Shown: positions 19,433-29,027, counted from the stretch's first letter. The stretch is 64,000 nt of DNA from Methanocaldococcus lauensis (GCF_902827225.1 NZ_LR792632.1:1383030-1447029), one strand, 5' to 3'. Program-made: numbers and translations. Notes: generated by a model from the letters alone, not told the origin.

Positions 19433-19612
19433 ATGCCAAAGTTAAAACCAAAAAAAACTAGTAAAAAAGATGATGAATATAAAAAACCAAAATGGCTTAT
19501 TAAAGCAAAAAGAAGAATAGAAAACTTAAGTGAGGAAGAGTTAGATGAATTATTTGAGGAAATATGTAAAAAATTAAAAAAAGGAGGATTAAGAGAAGCG
19601 TTAGGAATTTAA
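19433..19612 (+). CDS. Small basic helical protein, first of a tandem pair
   Basis: This 59-residue protein has a Lys-rich start followed by KPKWLIKAKRRIENLSEEEL and a C-terminal KKLKKGGLREAL. The start is the ATG at 19433, with GGTGAAA as ribosome binding site; a GTG three codons earlier lies inside that site. I do not recognise a family. It resembles the next small protein: both have a W-[LI]-K motif, then I-x-x-[LM]-S, then a K-x-G-G tail. Promoter-like TATA runs lie at 19380-19415. The ten-base gap to the next gene argues for one operon. Confidence 0.7.
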   Translation: MPKLKPKKTSKKDDEYKKPKWLIKAKRRIENLSEEELDELFEEICKKLKKGGLREALGI

Positions 19613-19634
19613 TATATTAATTTTGGTGAAGTTA

Positions 19635-19817
19635 ATGAAATATAGAAAAAAGAAAACAAAATATGTTAATTATAATGAACTACCAATGTGGATTAAAAAA
19701 GTAGAGGATAAAATAAATAAAATGAGTCATGGGGAGTTTTGTGATGAGATGATAAAATTTGGAAAAGAAGCAAAAAAATATGGTGGAGTTTTAAATTTAG
19801 TATTTAAAGAAGTTTAA
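19635..19817 (+). CDS. Small basic helical protein, second of a tandem pair
   Basis: This 60-residue protein contains LPMWIKKVEDKINKMSHGEF and ends KKYGGVLNLVFKEV. The ATG at 19635 follows GGTGA at a normal distance; earlier TTG and GTG codons lie in or before that site. The spacing of Trp, Lys, Ile and Ser matches the preceding small protein, so this is probably a diverged tandem duplicate of unknown function. Its end overlaps the 3' end of the convergent lipoprotein gene by 4 bases. Confidence 0.65.
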   Translation: MKYRKKKTKYVNYNELPMWIKKVEDKINKMSHGEFCDEMIKFGKEAKKYGGVLNLVFKEV

Positions 19818-20440
19818 TTCACTTCAAACAAACTAAACACATACTTACTCCAATTAGTCCAGAGTTCATTAACTTTGTTATTTACTTTATTTGTTTGCAT
19901 TATTAAATAGTAATTACCTACTTTTCTATAGTAGCAGTAACTAACTGGTAAATCTTTATTTTTCGGAATAAATTCATAGTAATAGTAGTATCCATAAATA
20001 TCTTTTTGTAAATATTTTTTTACATCATTGAAAATATATGCATTAGAGAAATCAATTGGAGTTAAACTAACTTCAAAGGTAACATTTAAACCATCATTAC
20101 AATATTTTTTAATAATTAATCCCTCATATTTCCATTCTTCAGTATAATTTAAATTTAAAAACATTTTGTCAATATCGATATTTTTTGAAAAGTTGTATTT
20201 TTTTATTTGGGTGAAGTTATTAGTAATATTTTCGCTTATATTTGATTTCATATTAGATATATTATTTTCCTTCAATTTTATAACTGTTATATTATTATTG
20301 TGTGAGATATTAGCTCCATTACTATTGTTAATCGCAAACTGACTATTATTTGTAATTATAGTAGTATTATTCTCATTATTTAAACATCCGCAACATAATA
20401 AAATTAAAACTAAAAACAAAAATATAAATATTTTTTTCAT
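19814..20440 (-). CDS. Secreted lipoprotein, function unknown
   Basis: This 208-residue protein has a signal peptide (MKKIFIFLFLVLILLCCGC) whose lipobox Cys is followed by NNEN. A low-complexity Asn-rich linker of about 70 residues with many sequons comes next, then a folded domain (about residues 95-208) rich in Tyr and Trp (YYYYYEFIP, PVSYCYYRKVGNYYLI). I do not recognise the domain. The start is the ATG at 20438-20440 with GGTGA upstream; an in-frame start 13 codons earlier has no ribosome binding site. It lies just after korA on the same strand but is probably functionally separate. Confidence 0.78.
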   Translation of the reverse strand: MKKIFIFLFLVLILLCCGCLNNENNTTIITNNSQFAINNSNGANISHNNNITVIKLKENNISNMKSNISENITNNFTQIKKYNFSKNIDIDKMFLNLNYTEEWKYEGLIIKKYCNDGLNVTFEVSLTPIDFSNAYIFNDVKKYLQKDIYGYYYYYEFIPKNKDLPVSYCYYRKVGNYYLIMQTNKVNNKVNELWTNWSKYVFSLFEVN

Positions 20441-20471
20441 AAATTTCACCCAAAATAATAAATAGTAAAAG

Positions 20472-21572
20472 TTACTCAAAAACTACCTTTTCTAATTCTT
20501 CTGGTCTATGCAACTCTCCACCAATTTTATCAACTAAAATTACGTCATCTGCCTTTTTACAAACTCTTTCAACTTCATAATATATCTGCCCTAAGTTCAT
20601 CTCTGGAACTATAACCTTCTCTGCCTTTAACTTTTTCAACAACTCATCTGGGAATGGATAGACAGTTATCAACCTTATATATCCTACATCAACTCCTTCA
20701 TTTCTTAATTTATTTACAGTATGTTTTACAGTTCTTGAAGGGGTTCCATAACAAACAAACATTATTTCAGCATCTAAATTATTTCCTTCCCATTTAATTA
20801 TATCATCCTTATTTTTTCTTATTTTATTTACTAACCTTCTAACCAATTTATCATGAGTTTCTGGAGAAACATCTGGGTAACCTCTCTCATCGTGAGTTAA
20901 TCCAGTTATATGAACATTATATCCTTCTCCAAATACTGGCATTTCTGGTATTAATTTATCAAAAGGATATACTATCTTTAAAGGTTTTTCTTTAGGTTTT
21001 TCTCTATTTATTATTTCCATATTATCGTGTAATACAACTTTTTCTCTCATGTGTCCAACAATTTCATCCGCCATAACAAATACAGGAATTCTATATTTTT
21101 CAGCATAGTTAAAGGCAATTATAGTGAAATCATACATTTCTTGAACTGAGCTTGGGGCTAATGCAATAACTTCATAATCTCCATGACTACCCCATCTACA
21201 CTGCATCATATCTCCTTGACTTGCCATTGTTGGCTGTCCTGTAGAAGGCCCTCCTCTTTGAATATTAACTATAACACAAGGCGTTTCTGTCATGTATCCA
21301 AATCCAATATTTTCCTGCATTAAACTAAATCCTGGTCCAGAAGTGGCAGTCATTGCCTTTAAACCACCCCAACTTGCTCCGATAACTGCTGCAATACTTC
21401 CAAGTTCATCCTCCATTTGAACATAATAGCCCCCAACTTTTGGCAACTCTCTTGCCATTATCTCTGCTATCTCAGTAGATGGTGTTATAGGATAGCCAGC
21501 AAAAAATCTACACCCTGCCTTTATAGCACCTAATGCACATGCATGATTACCCTGAATAAAATCTACTTTCAT
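20472..21572 (-). CDS. korA: 2-oxoglutarate:ferredoxin oxidoreductase, alpha subunit
   Basis: This is a 366-residue subunit of the oxidoreductase that makes or uses 2-oxoglutarate through succinyl-CoA and ferredoxin in the incomplete reductive TCA pathway of methanogens. It shows GAIKAGCRFFAGYPITPSTE near residue 14, the TSGPGFSLMQE block near 75, and a C-terminal transketolase-like domain (VCYGTPSRTVKH, VYPFPDELL). The family also includes the 2-oxoisovalerate enzymes, but the sequence matches KorA best. The ATG at 21572 follows GGAGGGAT; a TTG five codons earlier sits within that site. The beta, gamma and delta subunits are not in the window. Confidence 0.88.
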   Translation of the reverse strand: MKVDFIQGNHACALGAIKAGCRFFAGYPITPSTEIAEIMARELPKVGGYYVQMEDELGSIAAVIGASWGGLKAMTATSGPGFSLMQENIGFGYMTETPCVIVNIQRGGPSTGQPTMASQGDMMQCRWGSHGDYEVIALAPSSVQEMYDFTIIAFNYAEKYRIPVFVMADEIVGHMREKVVLHDNMEIINREKPKEKPLKIVYPFDKLIPEMPVFGEGYNVHITGLTHDERGYPDVSPETHDKLVRRLVNKIRKNKDDIIKWEGNNLDAEIMFVCYGTPSRTVKHTVNKLRNEGVDVGYIRLITVYPFPDELLKKLKAEKVIVPEMNLGQIYYEVERVCKKADDVILVDKIGGELHRPEELEKVVFE

Positions 21573-21603
21573 TGTATATCCCTCCAAAAATTATAATTAT
21601 ATT

Positions 21604-23379
21604 CTAATACTCTCTAATTGTAGCGATTTCTCTTATTTTTTTAATCTCTTCAAATGCAGCTCTTTTAATCTTTGGCTCCACTCTAATTGGTTGGACTATA
21701 TTTGTTAATTTTCCTCCAGGAGGAACCATTGGTAAAGCCTCAGCAGGATCTATAACAACATCTAAGAGATATGGATCATTGCTCAATATAGCCTCTTTTA
21801 ATTTTTCTTTAATCTCATCTGGACTTGTAATTCTATCTGCTTTAATTCCATAACTCTCAGCCAACTTAACAAAATCAGGACTCTCTCCTAAATGTACCTC
21901 ACTCTGTCTCTGTCCATAGTATAAATTCTGCCATTGATAGACCATTCCCAATGTTCTATTGTCAAATATGCAAATAACTACTGGAATGTCATATTCTTTA
22001 ATAGTAGCCAACTCTTGTGAATTCATTAAGAAGCCGCCATCTCCAGTAATAGAGATAACATTAGCATAAGGTTTAGCTACTTTAGCCCCAATTGCCGCAG
22101 GAAATCCAAAGCCCATAGTTCCCAAACCACCAGAGGCTAAGAAACTTCTTGGCATTTTTGTTTTAAAGAAATGAGCCATCCACATTTGATTTTGTCCTAC
22201 ATCAGTAGTAACAATAGTATTTTTTAATTTTGGATCTATCTCCTGTAAAACTTCCATTAAATCTTTAACAAATCTCTGTGGCTTTATTGGCTTATCATCA
22301 AAGTCCATCATAGGAATAGACATCTTTTTTAATTCAAAAATTCTCTCTAACCAATTCTCTTTACTCTTTATCTCTAAAGTTGTTAATACTATTAATAAAT
22401 CTCTTAATACATTTTTAGCATCTCCTACTATTGGAATATCTGCCCTAACATTCTTCCCAATTTCAGCAGGATCTATATCTATATGTATTATTTTAGCCTC
22501 TGGGGCAAAGTGTCTGACATCTCCAGTAACTCTATCGGAAAATCTACATCCAATTGCTATTAAGACATCACATTCTGTAACTGCATAATTCGCTGCCTTA
22601 GTTCCATGCATTCCAACCATTCCCAAGGATAGAGGATGATCTTCTGGAAAACTACCTTTACCCATTAAAGTTGTACAAACTGGAATTTTAACAAACTCAG
22701 ATAATCTAATTAACTCTTCTGATGCCCCACTAATTATAACTCCTCCTCCTGCTAATATTACGGGTTTTTCTGCCTCTGCTATTAACTTTGCCGCTTTTTT
22801 TATCTGTAAGGGATGCCCAACAGTTTTTGGTTTATATCCTGGTAAATCAACCTTTGCGGGAATTGGATATTTTTCAATATCAATTTCTCCATCTTGAATA
22901 TCCTTAGGAATGTCTATATGAACTGGTCCAGGCCTCCCAGTTGTAGCAATTTCAAAGGCTGATCTAAAAATTTCAGGAATTTCTTCTGTCTTTTTTATTT
23001 GGAAATTATGTTTTGTTATAGGCATAAATAAGCCAAGAGCGTCAATTTCTTGAAATGCATCATTACCTATTAATTTGGTTGGAACCTGACCTGTTAAAGC
23101 AATAACTGGAGAAGAATCTGCATAAGCTGTAGCTATTCCAGTAACTAAGTTAGTAGCCCCTGGTCCAGATGTAGAAACACAAACTCCTGGCTCTCCGCTC
23201 GCTCTTGCAAATCCATCCGCTGCATGTGCTGCAGCCTGTTCATGCCTTGTTAATATATGAACTAAGTTACTATCATATAGTGCATCGTAAAAAGGTAACA
23301 TTGCTCCTCCTGGATAACCAAATATAATCTTAACACCTTCTGCTTCCAATGCTTTTATAATTGCTTCTGAACCTTTCAT
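21604..23379 (-). CDS. ilvB: Acetolactate synthase, large catalytic subunit
   Basis: This 591-residue ThDP enzyme joins two pyruvates, or pyruvate and 2-oxobutyrate, in branched-chain amino-acid synthesis. The N-terminal PYR domain has FGYPGGAMLPFYDAL and the catalytic Glu in RHEQAAAHAADG. The central FAD/ThDP-fold domain is present, and the C-terminal domain carries GDGGFLMN to DNRTLGMV, the ThDP/Mg2+ binding motif. The length is the usual one. The ATG at 23379 follows GGTGAT; an earlier start in the same frame is inside the leader. The small regulatory subunit is not adjacent. It uses the 2-oxobutyrate that the cimA route supplies. Confidence 0.93.
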   Translation of the reverse strand: MKGSEAIIKALEAEGVKIIFGYPGGAMLPFYDALYDSNLVHILTRHEQAAAHAADGFARASGEPGVCVSTSGPGATNLVTGIATAYADSSPVIALTGQVPTKLIGNDAFQEIDALGLFMPITKHNFQIKKTEEIPEIFRSAFEIATTGRPGPVHIDIPKDIQDGEIDIEKYPIPAKVDLPGYKPKTVGHPLQIKKAAKLIAEAEKPVILAGGGVIISGASEELIRLSEFVKIPVCTTLMGKGSFPEDHPLSLGMVGMHGTKAANYAVTECDVLIAIGCRFSDRVTGDVRHFAPEAKIIHIDIDPAEIGKNVRADIPIVGDAKNVLRDLLIVLTTLEIKSKENWLERIFELKKMSIPMMDFDDKPIKPQRFVKDLMEVLQEIDPKLKNTIVTTDVGQNQMWMAHFFKTKMPRSFLASGGLGTMGFGFPAAIGAKVAKPYANVISITGDGGFLMNSQELATIKEYDIPVVICIFDNRTLGMVYQWQNLYYGQRQSEVHLGESPDFVKLAESYGIKADRITSPDEIKEKLKEAILSNDPYLLDVVIDPAEALPMVPPGGKLTNIVQPIRVEPKIKRAAFEEIKKIREIATIREY

Positions 23380-23573
23380 ATAATCACCAAAAATTGAGTC
23401 AATCAAATTATTAAAAATGATAAAATTGAAATCCTATATAAATTTTATAGATGCAAAATTTAAAAAATTAAATATAGATTAAACTACAAAAAAATACCAA
23501 AAATAATTTATAAACTGAAATAAAAAAGAAATTTTTAAATTTTAATGATAAGATTTAATTAAAAATAAAAAAT

Positions 23574-24035
23574 CTATTCTTCACTTGGATTTACTTCACA
23601 CACTTTTATTGTAAATGTTAATTCTTTCCCAGCCAGTTCATGATTGAAATCCAAGACAACTGTATCGTCAGTAACTTTTATTATCTTTGCAGGAACTCCA
23701 TTTGCTAAAATTAACATTCCTTCTTCTGGCTCAAAATCAGCAGTGTCAAACATCTCCTTAGGAATTTCTTGGATTAATCTCTCATCTCTAAATCCATAAC
23801 CTTTTTCAGGAGGAATTGTAACAGTTTTTTCTTCACCCTCTTTCATATTTAAAACTGCCTCTTCAAAACCTTCAATTAAATTTCCTTCGCCAACTATAAA
23901 ACCTATAGGTTCGTATTCTCTTTCTGGTGAGTATATTCCATTTTCTTTTGCTACATCTTCAATTGATGTATCAATTACTTTCCCATCTACGATTAAAATG
24001 TAGTCAACTTTTACATAATCTCCTTTTTTAATCAA
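23574..24035 (-). CDS. FKBP-type peptidyl-prolyl cis-trans isomerase (SlyD-like, short)
   Basis: This cytoplasmic folding catalyst and chaperone has 153 residues from the TTG at 24033-24035. It begins [22 protein letters not shown], the archaeal FKBP start. An insert of the IF type follows, with [20 protein letters not shown] and [12 protein letters not shown], and the protein ends with a flap ([18 protein letters not shown]). AAGGAG lies nine bases before this TTG; a TTG three codons earlier overlaps the site, so I prefer the later start. The gene is alone on its strand, with a divergent prenyltransferase gene about 100 bases away. Confidence 0.88.
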   Translation of the reverse strand: MIKKGDYVKVDYILIVDGKVIDTSIEDVAKENGIYSPEREYEPIGFIVGEGNLIEGFEEAVLNMKEGEEKTVTIPPEKGYGFRDERLIQEIPKEMFDTADFEPEEGMLILANGVPAKIIKVTDDTVVLDFNHELAGKELTFTIKVCEVNPSEE

Positions 24036-24138
24036 GATAATCAACTCCTTAACCTTTCTATAACTTCTTGTAAAGGTTATATAAATAGTTTTTGTAAGTA
24101 TATTTTAACATTTAAGAATTTATAAAAAAGGGATGTTT

Positions 24139-24978
24139 ATGAAAAAATTAAAAGATTATTTTGAGTTAATGAGAGTTAAGAATTGCATAACTGCTGGTAT
24201 TGGAGGATTTATTGGTTATTTAATCTCATCCAATTGTTTTATAGATTTGAAAATATCAATTTTAGTATTCTTAGTTGTATTTCTTATTTGTGCTTATGGA
24301 AATGTAATAAACGATATATTTGACATAGAAATTGATAAGATAAATAAACCTTCTCGCCCTTTGCCATCTGGAAGAGTTAAATTAAAAGAGGCAAAAACAT
24401 TTTCATTCGTTTTATTAATTGTTGGTTTAATCTTATCTGTATTTATAAATATCTATGCGTTAATTATTGCCTTAATTAATGCCACTTTTTTATATCTGTA
24501 TGCAAAAAAATATAAAAGATATAAGTTAATTGGAAACTTTATTGTAGGTTATTTAACTGGCTCAGTATTTTTATTTGGTGGAGTTGCAGGAAAAAACATA
24601 ATTCCAGTCATTATTTTGTTCTTATGCTCTATGTTTGCAATTTGGGGTAGAGAGATTATTAAAGATTTTGAAGATATGGAAGGAGATAAAAAAGAGGGAG
24701 TTATATCTTTACCAATAAAGTATGGTAAAAAATCTTTATACTTTGCCTCTTTGTTGATACTATTATCTGTTATTTTAAGTCCTCTACCTTATATATTTAA
24801 AATTTTTGGAATATATTACCTAATTTTAATAACTATGTGTGATATTTTATTAATACTTTCAATTTTCTTATTACTAAAAAATCCTAATAAAGATAACTCT
24901 GCAAAGATTTCAAAATTTTTAAAAATTATAATGAACATAGTTCTACTGTCATTTATAGTGGGAGCAATAAGATTATAA
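24139..24978 (+). CDS. UbiA prenyltransferase, probable digeranylgeranylglyceryl phosphate synthase
   Basis: This integral membrane enzyme (279 residues) adds the second geranylgeranyl chain in archaeal ether lipid synthesis. The Asp-rich motif with NDxxDxxxD and NKPSRPLPSG is at about residues 58-82, and a second motif, DFEDMEGDK, is at about 177. Eight or so hydrophobic segments follow the UbiA fold. The ATG at 24139 is preferred, with GGGATG as ribosome binding site; another ATG two codons earlier has no spacing to it. A NAC gene follows after 54 bases. Other archaeal UbiA proteins exist, so the substrate is inferred from similarity to the MJ0279-type enzyme. Confidence 0.85.
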   Translation: MKKLKDYFELMRVKNCITAGIGGFIGYLISSNCFIDLKISILVFLVVFLICAYGNVINDIFDIEIDKINKPSRPLPSGRVKLKEAKTFSFVLLIVGLILSVFINIYALIIALINATFLYLYAKKYKRYKLIGNFIVGYLTGSVFLFGGVAGKNIIPVIILFLCSMFAIWGREIIKDFEDMEGDKKEGVISLPIKYGKKSLYFASLLILLSVILSPLPYIFKIFGIYYLILITMCDILLILSIFLLLKNPNKDNSAKISKFLKIIMNIVLLSFIVGAIRL

Positions 24979-25032
24979 ATGATTATTGATTAAGATTAGT
25001 AAATTAGTAAGATTAAGAAGTCTGGTGAAAAA

Positions 25033-25413
25033 ATGTTTCCAGGAAGAGTAAATCCGAGAATGTTAAAAAAAATGCAAAAAATGATGAAAGATTTTGGAAT
25101 GGAGACAGAAGATTTAAACCCAAAAAAAGTTATATTTGTATTTGATGATGAAGAGTGGGTTTTTGATGAGCCAAAGGTTCAGGTTATGGATATTTTAGGG
25201 GTTAAAACATACTCAATTACTGGAAAGCCAAAAAAAGTTAAGAAAGAAAAAGAGGAGGAAGAAGTAAAGATAGAAATTACTGAGGAGGATATAGAATTAG
25301 TTGCTAATCAATGCAACGTTTCAAAAGAATTGGCTAAAAAGGCATTGGAAGAATGTAATGGAGACATTGCCGAGGCAATATTAAAGTTAGAAGAAGAGAA
25401 AGAGAAAAATTAA
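25033..25413 (+). CDS. nac: Nascent polypeptide-associated complex protein
   Basis: This 126-residue ribosome-associated chaperone has the archaeal homodimeric NAC plan. A basic N-terminal tail (GRVNPRMLKKMQKMMKDFGM) precedes the NAC barrel (VIFVFDDEEWVFDEPKVQVM to SITGK). A charged Glu/Lys linker and a C-terminal UBA domain (EDIELVANQCNVSKELAKKA) complete it. GGTGA precedes the ATG. It protects nascent chains at the ribosome exit and is a single-gene unit placed between the prenyltransferase and a flavin-binding protein. Confidence 0.95.
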   Translation: MFPGRVNPRMLKKMQKMMKDFGMETEDLNPKKVIFVFDDEEWVFDEPKVQVMDILGVKTYSITGKPKKVKKEKEEEEVKIEITEEDIELVANQCNVSKELAKKALEECNGDIAEAILKLEEEKEKN

Positions 25414-25441
25414 ATATTAAAAAATTAAATTGGGTGATATT

Positions 25442-25855
25442 ATGGTAAAACTAAGTGAAGATATGGTAAAATCCTTAGAGAATGAAATAGTATTTTTAGC
25501 TACAAGTTCAAAGGATGGAATTCCTAATATTTCAGCAATGAGGGCGGTAAAGGTTTTAGATGCTGAGAAGGGGATTGTATTAATCGCAGATAACTATATG
25601 AACAAAACTCTGAAAAATATCTTAAAAAATCCTAATGTTGCCTTAACAACTGCAAACTGTAAAGATGTTCCATATCAATATAAGGGAAAGGCTGAGTATT
25701 ACACTGAGGGAGAATATTTAAAAATCGCTGAAGAAGTAGATAAAGCATTAAAACCTGAATTAAAACCAAAAGGAGCAGTAGTTATAAAAATAACTGAAAT
25801 ATATAATTTAAAATCTGGACCAGATGCTGGTAAGTTAATAGCAAAGGATGAGTAA
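25442..25855 (+). CDS. Pyridoxamine 5'-phosphate oxidase-like FMN-binding protein
   Basis: This 137-residue protein is a split-barrel flavin-binding protein of the archaeal pyridoxamine-phosphate-oxidase-like group. Its start is KLSEDMVKSLENEIVFLATSSKDGIPNISAM, and a second strand set (GIVLIADNYMNKTLKNILKN) holds likely FMN phosphate contacts. It is too short and lacks the signature for true PdxH, so its reaction is unknown; it may be an electron carrier or flavin store. The ATG at 25442 follows GGTGAT; an earlier GTG/ATG in frame lies in that leader. It sits 28 bases after NAC and may be in the same operon. Confidence 0.83.
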   Translation: MVKLSEDMVKSLENEIVFLATSSKDGIPNISAMRAVKVLDAEKGIVLIADNYMNKTLKNILKNPNVALTTANCKDVPYQYKGKAEYYTEGEYLKIAEEVDKALKPELKPKGAVVIKITEIYNLKSGPDAGKLIAKDE

Positions 25856-25860
25856 AATTC

Positions 25861-25885
25861 AATTTTTTATTTTAATTTTTAAGAT
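25861..25885 (+). terminator. Probable oligo-T terminator
   Basis: Runs of five to six T (TTTTTT, TTTTAA, TTTTT) directly follow the stop codon of the flavin protein, and more T runs occur up to 25930. Archaeal RNA polymerase terminates at such U tracts without a hairpin. Confidence 0.4.
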
Positions 25886-26038
25886 TACTATTTTTAGATT
25901 ATTTTTACTTTAAATTACTTTTTATATTGTAACTCAATCTATAACATAAGGTATAAATAAATGGACTATAGATAATCACTTAACCATTAAATTATCCGTA
26001 GATTTATTTTTACACAATTGAGAAAAATTGGTGATAAT

Positions 26039-26911
26039 ATGGTAGAATGTGAAGGAAAATGTGAATCATGCCAGTTAAAAGATTCTTGCCCAGATACAAA
26101 AAAACTCCTTGCTCAACAAGATGCAAAAATTAGAGAAAATATGAAAAAAATAAAGCATAAAATAGTTATTTTAAGTGGTAAGGGAGGAGTTGGAAAATCT
26201 ACTGTAACTGTTAATTTGGCGGCGGCATTAAACTTAATGGGCAAAAAGGTTGGGATATTAGATGCTGATATTCACGGACCAAATATCCCAAAGATGCTTG
26301 GAGTTGAAAATGTTCAGCCAATGGCTGGTCCAGCAGGGATATTTCCAATAACCACCAAAGATGGAATAAAGACGATGTCAATTGGTTATCTACTTCCAGA
26401 TGATAAAACTCCAGTTATTTGGAGAGGTCCAAAAGTTAGTGGGGCTATTAGACAGTTTTTAGCAGATGTTGTTTGGGGAGAACTTGATTACTTATTAATT
26501 GATACTCCTCCAGGGACTGGAGATGAGCAATTAACAATTATGCAATCAATTCCAGATATTGATGGAGCTATAATTGTTACCACCCCAGAAGAAGTAGCAT
26601 TGTTAGATGTAAAAAAATCAATAACTATGGCTAAGATGTTAAATATACCAATTATTGGAGTTATAGAAAATATGAGTGGATTTGTCTGTCCTTACTGTAA
26701 TAAAGTTGTTGATATATTTGGTAAGGGTGGAGGAGAAAAAGCGGCTAAAGAGTTTGGAGTTGAATTTTTAGGTAGAATTCCCATAGACATTAAAGCAAGA
26801 GAGGCGAGTGATAAAGGAATTCCTATGGTTCTACTTGACTGTAAGGCAAGTGAGGAGTTTAAAAAGATTGTTGAAAGAATTGTTGAAAAAGTTGAAGGTA
26901 AAAAAGATTAA
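26039..26911 (+). CDS. Mrp/NBP35-family iron-sulfur carrier ATPase
   Basis: This 290-residue cytoplasmic P-loop ATPase binds and delivers Fe-S clusters. An N-terminal Cys cluster (CEGKCESCQLKDSC, residues 3-16) matches NBP35-type proteins. A deviant Walker A, GKGGVGKST, follows near residue 46, then DADIHGPNIP, and finally the CPYC metal motif near residue 216. The ATG at 26039 follows GGTGAT; upstream in-frame codons are in the leader. The gene is convergent with thyA: the two stop codons overlap (TTAA at 26908-26911). A 180-base T-rich gap separates it from the preceding flavin protein, so it has its own promoter. Confidence 0.93.
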   Translation: MVECEGKCESCQLKDSCPDTKKLLAQQDAKIRENMKKIKHKIVILSGKGGVGKSTVTVNLAAALNLMGKKVGILDADIHGPNIPKMLGVENVQPMAGPAGIFPITTKDGIKTMSIGYLLPDDKTPVIWRGPKVSGAIRQFLADVVWGELDYLLIDTPPGTGDEQLTIMQSIPDIDGAIIVTTPEEVALLDVKKSITMAKMLNIPIIGVIENMSGFVCPYCNKVVDIFGKGGGEKAAKEFGVEFLGRIPIDIKAREASDKGIPMVLLDCKASEEFKKIVERIVEKVEGKKD

Positions 26912-27567
26912 ATATATTTCAAACATTCTGGAAAGTATTTTTCAATCTCAGTTTTATCTCTATCTATGTAGATGTGGGCATTAACTATAAAATGGGTATA
27001 TCTTTTCAATTCTGAATTAGTTTTTTCAGCAACAAGTTCCCCTAATTTTATTAATCCTAAAGCATTTGAGTGAAAGGCTAATAATATATCATTACTTCTA
27101 AAAACCACGGTCATATATAGATTATTTTCTCTTTTAGTGAAAGTGATATGGTTTAAGCAAGGAACATCTTTAACTTTTTGGTCAATAAATGGATTCCATA
27201 AGGATATAACGCATCTTCTTGATGTTGGATTACTATTAAGTTTTTTTATAACATAGTCAATTTGGTCATTTTTTAATTTTTTATCGTAACTTGGATATTC
27301 TCTAATCCTCTCGTAATAGTTATAAACGAATTCTCCTTCACTTTCAGAACCGTATAATAACTGTTTAGTATAACTTTCGATTGCCTTTTTTCCAAATGGA
27401 TATTTACTACTTATTGTTTTTAATTTTGGATTGGTTATTTCAACTAAAACATTTAATATCTCCTTGCATCTCTGCCCATCCTCCGTTATTATTACTTTCC
27501 CATTTTTTAATATTTCTTTAACTAAACATTCGTATGCTAAGGCAACTGAAGGTTTTTTAATATACAT
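26908..27567 (-). CDS. thyA: Archaeal thymidylate synthase (ThyA superfamily)
   Basis: This 219-residue enzyme belongs to the short archaeal branch of thymidylate synthases and makes dTMP from dUMP, probably with a tetrahydromethanopterin one-carbon donor. The catalytic Cys is in DVPCLNHI near residue 137. Phosphate-binding Arg pairs occur in SRRCVISLWNP near 112, and a dUMP-binding Asn follows in FHSNALGLIKLGELV. It is shorter than bacterial ThyA (about 264) because an insertion is missing. The final codons overlap the convergent mrp-type gene. TrpE follows upstream on the same strand with a 24-base gap. Confidence 0.88.
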   Translation of the reverse strand: MYIKKPSVALAYECLVKEILKNGKVIITEDGQRCKEILNVLVEITNPKLKTISSKYPFGKKAIESYTKQLLYGSESEGEFVYNYYERIREYPSYDKKLKNDQIDYVIKKLNSNPTSRRCVISLWNPFIDQKVKDVPCLNHITFTKRENNLYMTVVFRSNDILLAFHSNALGLIKLGELVAEKTNSELKRYTHFIVNAHIYIDRDKTEIEKYFPECLKYI

Positions 27568-27591
27568 TTTTAGCCCTCTCCAATATGTGTT

Positions 27592-29019
27592 TTATCCTTT
27601 AATTAAGTTCTCGATTGTTTTAACATTGGCCATTCCTTTCTTTTCAGTTTCTTCCCATTCTTTTTCTGGAATAGAATCTGCTACAACTCCACAACCTACT
27701 TGTATATATCCATTATTTTTTGAGATTACAAAGGTTCTTATTGTTATCGCCATATCCATCAAGTCATCCCAACCAAAGTATCCAACTCCTCCTCCATAAG
27801 GGCCTCTATAAGTTTTTTCCAACTCTTCAATGATTTCCATAGCCCTAACTTTTGGAGCTCCACTTAAAGTTCCCGCTGGGAAAGTAGCCTTTACAGCTAA
27901 GAAAGAGTCATAGTTATCTTTCAACTCTCCAACAACATTACTTACTATATGCTGAACATGAGAGTATTTTTCTATTACCATAAAATCAGTAACTTTAACT
28001 GTTCCAAATTTTGATATCTTTCCAATATCATTCCTTGCTAAATCTACAAGCATAACGTGTTCAGCTCTCTCTTTTTCATCATTCAATAATTGTTCTTCTA
28101 ATTTTTTGTCTTCTTCTTCAGTTTTTCCTCTTCCGATAGTTCCCGCTATAGGTCTTGTTACAACTAACCTCTTTCCATTTACCATATCAGTTCTTACTAA
28201 AATTTCTGGTGAGGAGCCAATAATTTTTCTATCTCCAAAGTCCAAATAATACATATATGGAGAGGGGTTAATTTCTCTAACTTTTTTGTAAATTTTTAGG
28301 TGATTTAAATCATTTAAATCAATTTCAATCCTTCTTGATAAAACTACCTGGAATATATCTCCTGCAAAAATATATTCTTTAGCTTTTTTAACTGCCTCAA
28401 TAAATTCCTCCTTACTCATATTAGATTTTATTTTTAATTCTTTATTTTCTATAATTTTTTCTTTTTTTTTCTTATCATTATTAATTTTTGCATTCTCCAC
28501 GATTTTTTCAAGTTCTTTAATTCTTTCTTCATCTTCTGCTATTAAATTAATTACTTTCTCTTTTAAATCAAATGAAATAAAGTCTTTAACAATAAAAAAC
28601 TCTGCATCTGGGAATTTTAAATCATTAATTGGCTTTGGATTAATATTAGATAAATCAATCCAGTATCTAATAATATCATAACTTAGATATCCTACCAAAC
28701 CTCCCTTAAATCTTGGTACTGGCTCAATATTGCCAATATCTAAATATTTAAGACACTCATTTCTAACAACTCTTAAAGCGTATAATGGACATTCATATTT
28801 TCCCTCTAAATCTTTAACCTTGTCACCAAATTCTGTAAAACTCTCAACCTTTAACTTATTTTTTTTGAATATTACTTTTCCTTCGGTTTTTCCTAATATA
28901 GAATATCTCGCAACCTTTGGAACTCCTTCGGCAGATTCTAATAAAAAAGTATTCTCTCCACTAATTTGTTCATAAACATCCAATGGTGAAATATCCATTT
29001 TTATTTTTTTAATTATCAT
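27592..29019 (-). CDS. trpE: Anthranilate synthase component I
   Basis: This 475-residue chorismate-using enzyme starts tryptophan synthesis together with a TrpG glutaminase. The regulatory N-terminal part contains [15 protein letters not shown], the feedback-binding LLES motif. The catalytic domain has [42 protein letters not shown], and the C-terminal [21 protein letters not shown] block. TrpG and the middle trp genes are not beside it; trpBA is 18 kb away in this window. The ATG at 29019 follows GGTGAT; a start 14 codons earlier would run into the ATPase gene. The ATPase gene upstream ends 8 bases away. Confidence 0.92.
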   Translation of the reverse strand: MIIKKIKMDISPLDVYEQISGENTFLLESAEGVPKVARYSILGKTEGKVIFKKNKLKVESFTEFGDKVKDLEGKYECPLYALRVVRNECLKYLDIGNIEPVPRFKGGLVGYLSYDIIRYWIDLSNINPKPINDLKFPDAEFFIVKDFISFDLKEKVINLIAEDEERIKELEKIVENAKINNDKKKKEKIIENKELKIKSNMSKEEFIEAVKKAKEYIFAGDIFQVVLSRRIEIDLNDLNHLKIYKKVREINPSPYMYYLDFGDRKIIGSSPEILVRTDMVNGKRLVVTRPIAGTIGRGKTEEEDKKLEEQLLNDEKERAEHVMLVDLARNDIGKISKFGTVKVTDFMVIEKYSHVQHIVSNVVGELKDNYDSFLAVKATFPAGTLSGAPKVRAMEIIEELEKTYRGPYGGGVGYFGWDDLMDMAITIRTFVISKNNGYIQVGCGVVADSIPEKEWEETEKKGMANVKTIENLIKG

Positions 29020-29027
29020 TAAATCAC

